DNA from: Pseudomonadota bacterium
GTDB taxonomy: Bacteria; Bdellovibrionota_C; UBA2361; OMII01
Direction of reading: 5' to 3'
DNA length: 37,437 nucleotides
Assembly (NCBI GenBank): GCA_900299035.1
Contig: OMIG01000034.1
Span: forward strand, 1 to 37,437
The notes beneath the pieces were generated by a model, which saw nothing but the letters and a program-made list of their open reading frames with translations, did not search any database and was not told the DNA's origin. The stretch's first letter is position 1, and each line of letters opens with the position of its first letter. Position numbers and translations under genes: made by a program. Of this stretch, positions 33,424 to 37,437 are shown piece by piece.

Positions 33424-35103
33424 ATGGCGTTCGGATTTCGCTTCATACACGAGAAGAGCTCCGGTACCGGCGCATCAGAGCGGCGGGTTGTTGACCTCCA
33501 GCAGAGGGAAGTGATCTTTGGCCGCGGCGGCGCGTCTCACGTGCTGCTTTCGAGCCACAAGGTAGGGACCGAGCACGCAAAGTTCTTCTGGGATGGCGAG
33601 AAGCTCCTGGTAGCAGACTTAGCATCGCCTACCGGCGTGCGAGTGAATGGTCGGCTGGTGAGCCGGGCAGAGCTGCACGACGGCGACACGGTGCTGCTGG
33701 GAGATGTCGAGCTTACGTTGAGGCTCGACGGCTCAATTGCGGAGCTCACCTGGCTTGAGGCGCCGCAGGCATCGATTCCCGATGCTGAGCGCATCGCGTC
33801 GGCGGTAGGGAAGCTGCGTGTTGACTCGTACCTGCCGTCGATTCGGGCTCTCTCGATTGTGCTCGTGGCGCTCGGCACGGTGGCTTGGCTCGCGTACCCA
33901 CTAGGCACCAGCAGCAAGCGCCAGTGGAGCTCAGGGCCGATCTCGAGCCAGCACAAGCTGATCGAGAATGACTGCGTGAAGTGCCACGCTGAGCCGTTTA
34001 AGCCAGTTCGGGACCAGGAGTGCCAAGCATGCCACTCGATGAGTGAGCACGCGCAAGGCTACAGCACCTTCGTGTCGCAGCACGCGGGGCTTGAGATGCG
34101 CTGCGCGCAGTGCCACATGGAGCACAACGGCGACCACGCCCTCATCTCGCGTGACCAGCGGTTCTGCACCTCCTGCCATGCCGAGATGTCAAAGCTCAAG
34201 CCGGGCGCGGATATCGAGGACGTGTCCTCCTTTGACCAGCACCCACAGTTCCGGATAGAGGTGCGCGACGCGCTCGGAGCAGTGACAAAAGTCAGCCTCG
34301 ACGACTCAAGCCGCGCAAAAGACTCCTCTCAGATAAAGCTCAACCACAAGCTGCACCTCAAGCAGGGCCTTGAGGGAAAAGACGGCCCGGTGACGCTTGA
34401 GTGCTCGGCGTGCCACCAGCTCGACGAGAACTTCAAGCAGCTCAAGCCGATAGAGTTCGACAAGCACTGCCGCGACTGCCACTCACTCGGCTTTGACGAG
34501 CGGCTGCCCGAAGCGGAGGTGCCGCACGGTGACTCTGAAGCGGTGTTCCCGGCACTCTTTGCGGCCTACTCGCGGGTGGTGCTGCTGGGCGAGGACCAGT
34601 CGCTGCCCAACCCGGCTCGTGACATGGAGCGGGACAAGCCCGGAGACCTCGACCCAGAGCCCGCTCAGATCGAGGGCAGCGGCGTGTCAGCTGTAGTCGA
34701 GAACGCCCGAGAAGCCGAGCGGCAGCTCTTCACCCGGACTGGGTGCTTCCTGTGCCACTCGTACAAGGAGAAGCCTGAGCTTCTACAGACCTCAACCAAC
34801 TCTCACTACGAGGTGCTGAAGCCAGGAGTTCCAAATGTGTGGTTCACGGCAGCCCGCTTCAGCCACGGGGCACACGAGGAGTTCACCTGCGAGTCCTGCC
34901 ACGAGAAGACTCGGGAGTCGACCCAAACCTCAGAGCTGCTCCTTCCCGGCAAGAAGATGTGCCAGGACTGCCATGCATCGGGAAGGCGCCAGGGTTACGT
35001 CTCTTCTGACTGCGTGGAGTGCCATTCGTACCACGACTCTCTTGGTTTTCCGCACGAAAAAAAGCAAGATATCGCCTCGTACATCAAGGGCCTAACTAGG
35101 TAG
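33424..35103 (+). CDS. FHA-like domain / transmembrane / decaheme c-type cytochrome fusion
   Basis: A 559-residue protein with three parts. Residues about 20-102 are an FHA-like beta sandwich (VIFGRGGASHVLLSSHKVGT, then LLVADLASPTGVRVNGRLV). The GR pair and the His of the SRxH motif are kept, but Ser-Arg is Gly-Thr and the SxNG Asn is Thr, so phosphothreonine binding may be lost. Residues about 138-160 are a single span (LSIVLVALGTVAWLAYPL). Residues 184-534 hold ten CxxCH sites (starting at 184, 200, 227, 248, 327, 349, 441, 489, 513, 530). Lack of an N-terminal signal implies the FHA part is cytoplasmic and the hemes extracytoplasmic. It begins 3 bases after the cytochrome b gene. Confidence 0.9.
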   Translation: MAFGFRFIHEKSSGTGASERRVVDLQQREVIFGRGGASHVLLSSHKVGTEHAKFFWDGEKLLVADLASPTGVRVNGRLVSRAELHDGDTVLLGDVELTLRLDGSIAELTWLEAPQASIPDAERIASAVGKLRVDSYLPSIRALSIVLVALGTVAWLAYPLGTSSKRQWSSGPISSQHKLIENDCVKCHAEPFKPVRDQECQACHSMSEHAQGYSTFVSQHAGLEMRCAQCHMEHNGDHALISRDQRFCTSCHAEMSKLKPGADIEDVSSFDQHPQFRIEVRDALGAVTKVSLDDSSRAKDSSQIKLNHKLHLKQGLEGKDGPVTLECSACHQLDENFKQLKPIEFDKHCRDCHSLGFDERLPEAEVPHGDSEAVFPALFAAYSRVVLLGEDQSLPNPARDMERDKPGDLDPEPAQIEGSGVSAVVENAREAERQLFTRTGCFLCHSYKEKPELLQTSTNSHYEVLKPGVPNVWFTAARFSHGAHEEFTCESCHEKTRESTQTSELLLPGKKMCQDCHASGRRQGYVSSDCVECHSYHDSLGFPHEKKQDIASYIKGLTR

Positions 35104-35115
35104 CGAGTGCCTCAC

Positions 35116-37005
35116 ATGAAAAACACCCCTGCACGTCTCCTGTCAGCGGCTATGACTCTTTCAGTAACCCTGGCCGGATGCGGCGGTGGTTCAGGCTCAA
35201 GCGGCTCCAGCAGTGGCGGCGATCCGAACGCCAACTTTAACTGCGACGGAGGCTGCGCGAACCAGTCGCTCTCGGCTGAGGATGTAACAACGATCTTGCG
35301 TCAGGCGATAACGGCAGCCAACAACCTCGGCACCGCAGGAACGTTCGCGGTCGTCGACCGCACGGGAAACGTGCTCGCGCTGTACCAGATGAATGGAGCG
35401 CCGCTCACGACCGTAATCAATGGCCAGACGGGAGCCACCGGGCCGCTCGAAGGGCTCGCTGTTCCGTCAACGCTGGCAGCGATCTCGAAAGCCGGTACAG
35501 GAGCGTACCTCAGCTCTCAGGGGAACGCCTTCTCGACGCGCACCGCTGGGCAGATCATCCAGCAGAACTACCTCCCTGGGCAGCGCCAGCAGCCGGGCGG
35601 GCCGCTCTTCGGCGTGCAGTTTTCGCAGCTAATCTGCAGCGACGTCACCCGCGCCAACGGAGCGACCGGCCCGCGGCCGTTGCCGCTCGGACTATCGGCT
35701 GACCCGGGTGGCTTTCCGCTCTACAAGCAGGGCGACCCAGTGGGCGGAATCGGGGTCGAGTTCGACGGCCTCTACACAATAGACCCTGACATGCAGAACT
35801 ACGATGCAGACCCCGAGGAGGAGGTGGCGCTCTCGGCGAGCGTTGGGTTTGAGGCTCCAGCACAGCGCGTTGGCGACAGTATCTCCCTTGCTGGCCGTTC
35901 GCTTCGCTACTCCAACACGAGCTACTCTGAGATCGTCGTGCCGACGGATCTTGCGCCGCTCAATCCGGCAGGCCTGAAGTCTCAGCCTTCGTACACCAGC
36001 GGCGGCATCCGCCCGGGCACGACCTTCGGCACTGGGCCCTCAGGCATCGCCGACACCGTGAAGGCAGGGCTTCCTGCGGCTGTTGTCACGGGACGGTTCC
36101 CAACGATAGGAGGCCGGCCGCTCCCCGGAGGAGAGCAGCTCTCGGCGTCCGAGGTGAACGCGCTGCTTGACTCGGCGCTCATCACGGCCAGCAGGGCGCG
36201 CTCCGCTATCCGCACGCCGCTCGACACGGCGGCGCGCGTGTCTATCTTCGTCGTCGACAACTTAGGAAACCCGCTCGGCTTCATTCGCTCTCAGGACGCG
36301 CCGGTGTTCGGCGTCGATGTGGCGCTCCAGAAGGCGAGAGCTGCGGCATTCATGAGCTCTGCAGACGCAGGCTCGACCCTGTCAGCGGGAGGGCTCGGCG
36401 GCTTTGCTTCATCGTTCGCCGCGTTCACGGGCACCTCTCTGGACGGCAGCCACGCCATCTCTTCGCGAGCAGTCGGAAACGTCTCTCGCCCGTTCTTCCC
36501 GGACGGCATTAACGGGAACTCAAACGGGCCATTCTCGCTTCCGTTCCCTGGAACCGCTCCTGGCCAGAGCTGGTCGGTCTTCAACACAGGGCTGCAGCTC
36601 GACCTGGTGCTTGGCGGCTTCACCGGCCCGATCTTAAATCCGGGCTCGGTTCCCAACGGCTGCACGAACGGCGCCTTCGGCAGCCGAGTCAAGAACGGCA
36701 TACAGATCTTTCCGGGCGCGGTTCCGCTGTACCGCAACGGCGTGCTGATCGGCGCGGTCGGAGTGAGCGGAGACGGCGTCGACCAGGACGACATGGTTGC
36801 CTTCTACGGAGCCAGCAGGCGCGGGCTCGACTACGCGGGGTACACCACGGTTGGCGATGCCACGCTCGGCTTCAACTCGCCTAACGCGATCCGCTCAGAC
36901 CTCATTGAGCCGCAGCCCAATGCGAGGCTGAGGTACGTCAACTGCCCCGAGGCGCCCTTCAGTGGCAGCAACGAGCAGGGAGTGTGTGTCGATGGAGAAG
37001 GCTAG
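35116..37005 (+). CDS. Lipoprotein with two HbpS/GlcG-like domains
   Basis: The start is set at ATG 35116 (KNTPARLLSAAMTLSVTLAG then C), where the lipobox LAGC marks a lipoprotein; the track start 35107 is a GTG. After a Gly/Ser linker, residues about 50-240 begin LSAEDVTTILRQAITAANNL and AVVDRTGNVLALYQMNG; residues about 345-605 begin LSASEVNALLDSALITASRA and SIFVVDNLGNPLGFIRSQDA. Both follow the HbpS/GlcG (heme-degrading-like, DUF336) pattern, with large insertions and GVxGDGVDQDD-type ends (GAVGVSGDGVDQDDMVAFYG). HbpS in Streptomyces binds heme and iron; here the partner is unknown. It is 12 bp downstream of the decaheme gene and follows its strand, so an extracytoplasmic heme or redox-linked role is plausible. 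Confidence 0.85.
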   Translation: MKNTPARLLSAAMTLSVTLAGCGGGSGSSGSSSGGDPNANFNCDGGCANQSLSAEDVTTILRQAITAANNLGTAGTFAVVDRTGNVLALYQMNGAPLTTVINGQTGATGPLEGLAVPSTLAAISKAGTGAYLSSQGNAFSTRTAGQIIQQNYLPGQRQQPGGPLFGVQFSQLICSDVTRANGATGPRPLPLGLSADPGGFPLYKQGDPVGGIGVEFDGLYTIDPDMQNYDADPEEEVALSASVGFEAPAQRVGDSISLAGRSLRYSNTSYSEIVVPTDLAPLNPAGLKSQPSYTSGGIRPGTTFGTGPSGIADTVKAGLPAAVVTGRFPTIGGRPLPGGEQLSASEVNALLDSALITASRARSAIRTPLDTAARVSIFVVDNLGNPLGFIRSQDAPVFGVDVALQKARAAAFMSSADAGSTLSAGGLGGFASSFAAFTGTSLDGSHAISSRAVGNVSRPFFPDGINGNSNGPFSLPFPGTAPGQSWSVFNTGLQLDLVLGGFTGPILNPGSVPNGCTNGAFGSRVKNGIQIFPGAVPLYRNGVLIGAVGVSGDGVDQDDMVAFYGASRRGLDYAGYTTVGDATLGFNSPNAIRSDLIEPQPNARLRYVNCPEAPFSGSNEQGVCVDGEG

Positions 37006-37010
37006 CCGGG

Positions 37011-37437
37011 ATGACTGAGCCTCACGCTTCACGTCCCCGGTCTCGGGGAGTTGGGGCAGCCGAGAGGTTCTCGGCTCGGGGCTCTCTCGGCGCAGCGATG
37101 TCGCTGGTCCTCTGTTTTACTGCAGAGGCCGCCTGGGCAGAGCCTCAGGCGGAAGAGCACGTTCCGCGCGAGGCCCTGGAGCGGCAGTTCCCGGACAAGG
37201 AAGCCGAGGCCTTTCCTGACTACATCTACGAGTCGATACCGCCAATCCAAGACTCGGCCTCCGAGTTCATCGCAATCCCCGACCGCTGGAGAATGTTTTA
37301 CGCCGGCAAGTACTACGACCCCTACAACCAGAACGTGCTCAAGGCCGACATTCCCGTGTTCGGAAAGCCAGGGCAGGAGTGGTTCGTTGAAACTTCTGCG
37401 ATCTCCGACTCCATGTTTGAGACGCGGCGCATCCCGG
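37011..37437 (+). CDS. Exported protein, start only (right window edge)
   Basis: The frame is open from ATG 37011 (GCCGGG upstream, 5 bp after the previous stop) to the edge, 142 codons; the ORF track omits it because no stop is in the window. A basic leader (SRPRSRGVGAAERFSARGS) precedes a hydrophobic stretch LGAAMSLVLCFTAEAAWAEP, a likely signal peptide cleaved at AWA-EP. The mature part then reads FIAIPDRWRMFYAGKYYDPY and continues NQNVLKADIPVFG, which looks like the start of an outer-membrane or periplasmic beta-rich protein. No family call is made. As the fifth gene of the redox operon it is a candidate outer-membrane component. Confidence 0.75.
   Translation, partial: MTEPHASRPRSRGVGAAERFSARGSLGAAMSLVLCFTAEAAWAEPQAEEHVPREALERQFPDKEAEAFPDYIYESIPPIQDSASEFIAIPDRWRMFYAGKYYDPYNQNVLKADIPVFGKPGQEWFVETSAISDSMFETRRIP

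Noticed and set aside
1-37437. tRNA/rRNA genes, CRISPR arrays, insertion sequences, integrases
   Set aside because: Intergenic spaces were read for cloverleaf ends with T-loop motifs, direct spaced repeats and transposase motifs; none was found.

Overview
This 37.4-kb, roughly 60% GC window comes from a Gram-negative bacterium. The evidence is a lipobox lipoprotein, multiheme c-type cytochromes, type IV pseudopilins and a flagellin. The mix of GH3-family enzyme, multiheme cytochromes, K+-type membrane pyrophosphatase and Thr-Pro surface protein suggests a deltaproteobacteria-like or related uncultured lineage (Myxococcota, Bdellovibrionota, Desulfobacterota and similar); I cannot fix the phylum from sequence alone. 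Genes are dense, many convergent pairs touch or overlap, and I see no rRNA, tRNA, CRISPR array, insertion sequence or prophage.

Layout. 1-4233: the 5' part of a large secreted Thr-Pro-rich surface protein (minus strand, running off the left edge; missed by the ORF track because it has no stop in the window), three small unknown genes and a 314-bp gap with hairpins. 4396-8099: M50 metalloprotease, MutM/Fpg with one zinc-finger Cys replaced by Ser, DUF342/FapA-like protein and a CBS-pair protein. 8204-12199: membrane pyrophosphatase (hppA) and the ABC-F factor EttA, each followed by a strong terminator. 12468-15476: a TadE-like-anchored Cys-rich secreted protein and a small secreted protein. 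15521-20737 (all minus): glycosyltransferase, acyl desaturase, His-rich multispan membrane protein, GH3-family adenylate-forming enzyme and a small conserved-looking protein. 20958-24598 (plus): hisS, yjbQ, rdgB/HAM1 and an RsmB/NSUN-type RNA m5C methyltransferase. 24470-28592 (minus): TerB-like protein, flagellin with a structured 5' leader, then four overlapping minor-pseudopilin genes.

28708-37437 is a redox island. A five-heme secreted cytochrome c (minus) faces a tightly packed plus-strand operon behind a good sigma70-type promoter. The operon encodes (1) a cytoplasmic FAD pyridine-nucleotide oxidoreductase fused to two cyclic-nucleotide-binding domains and a four-cluster [4Fe-4S] ferredoxin module, (2) a diheme cytochrome b-type membrane protein, (3) a protein with a cytoplasmic FHA-like domain, one membrane span and ten periplasmic CxxCH hemes, (4) a lipoprotein with two HbpS/GlcG-like domains and (5) the start of an exported protein cut by the window edge. 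Read together, this looks like an NAD(P)H-to-membrane-to-periplasm electron conduit with cyclic-nucleotide sensing built into the cytoplasmic enzyme. It is the best candidate here for an undescribed system; the function is inferred from domain order only.

Start codons were moved from the ORF-track positions where family alignment, Shine-Dalgarno sequence or signal peptide demanded it (mutM, fapA-like, ettA, 12468, pseudopilins, the RNA methyltransferase, both cytochrome-associated secreted proteins).
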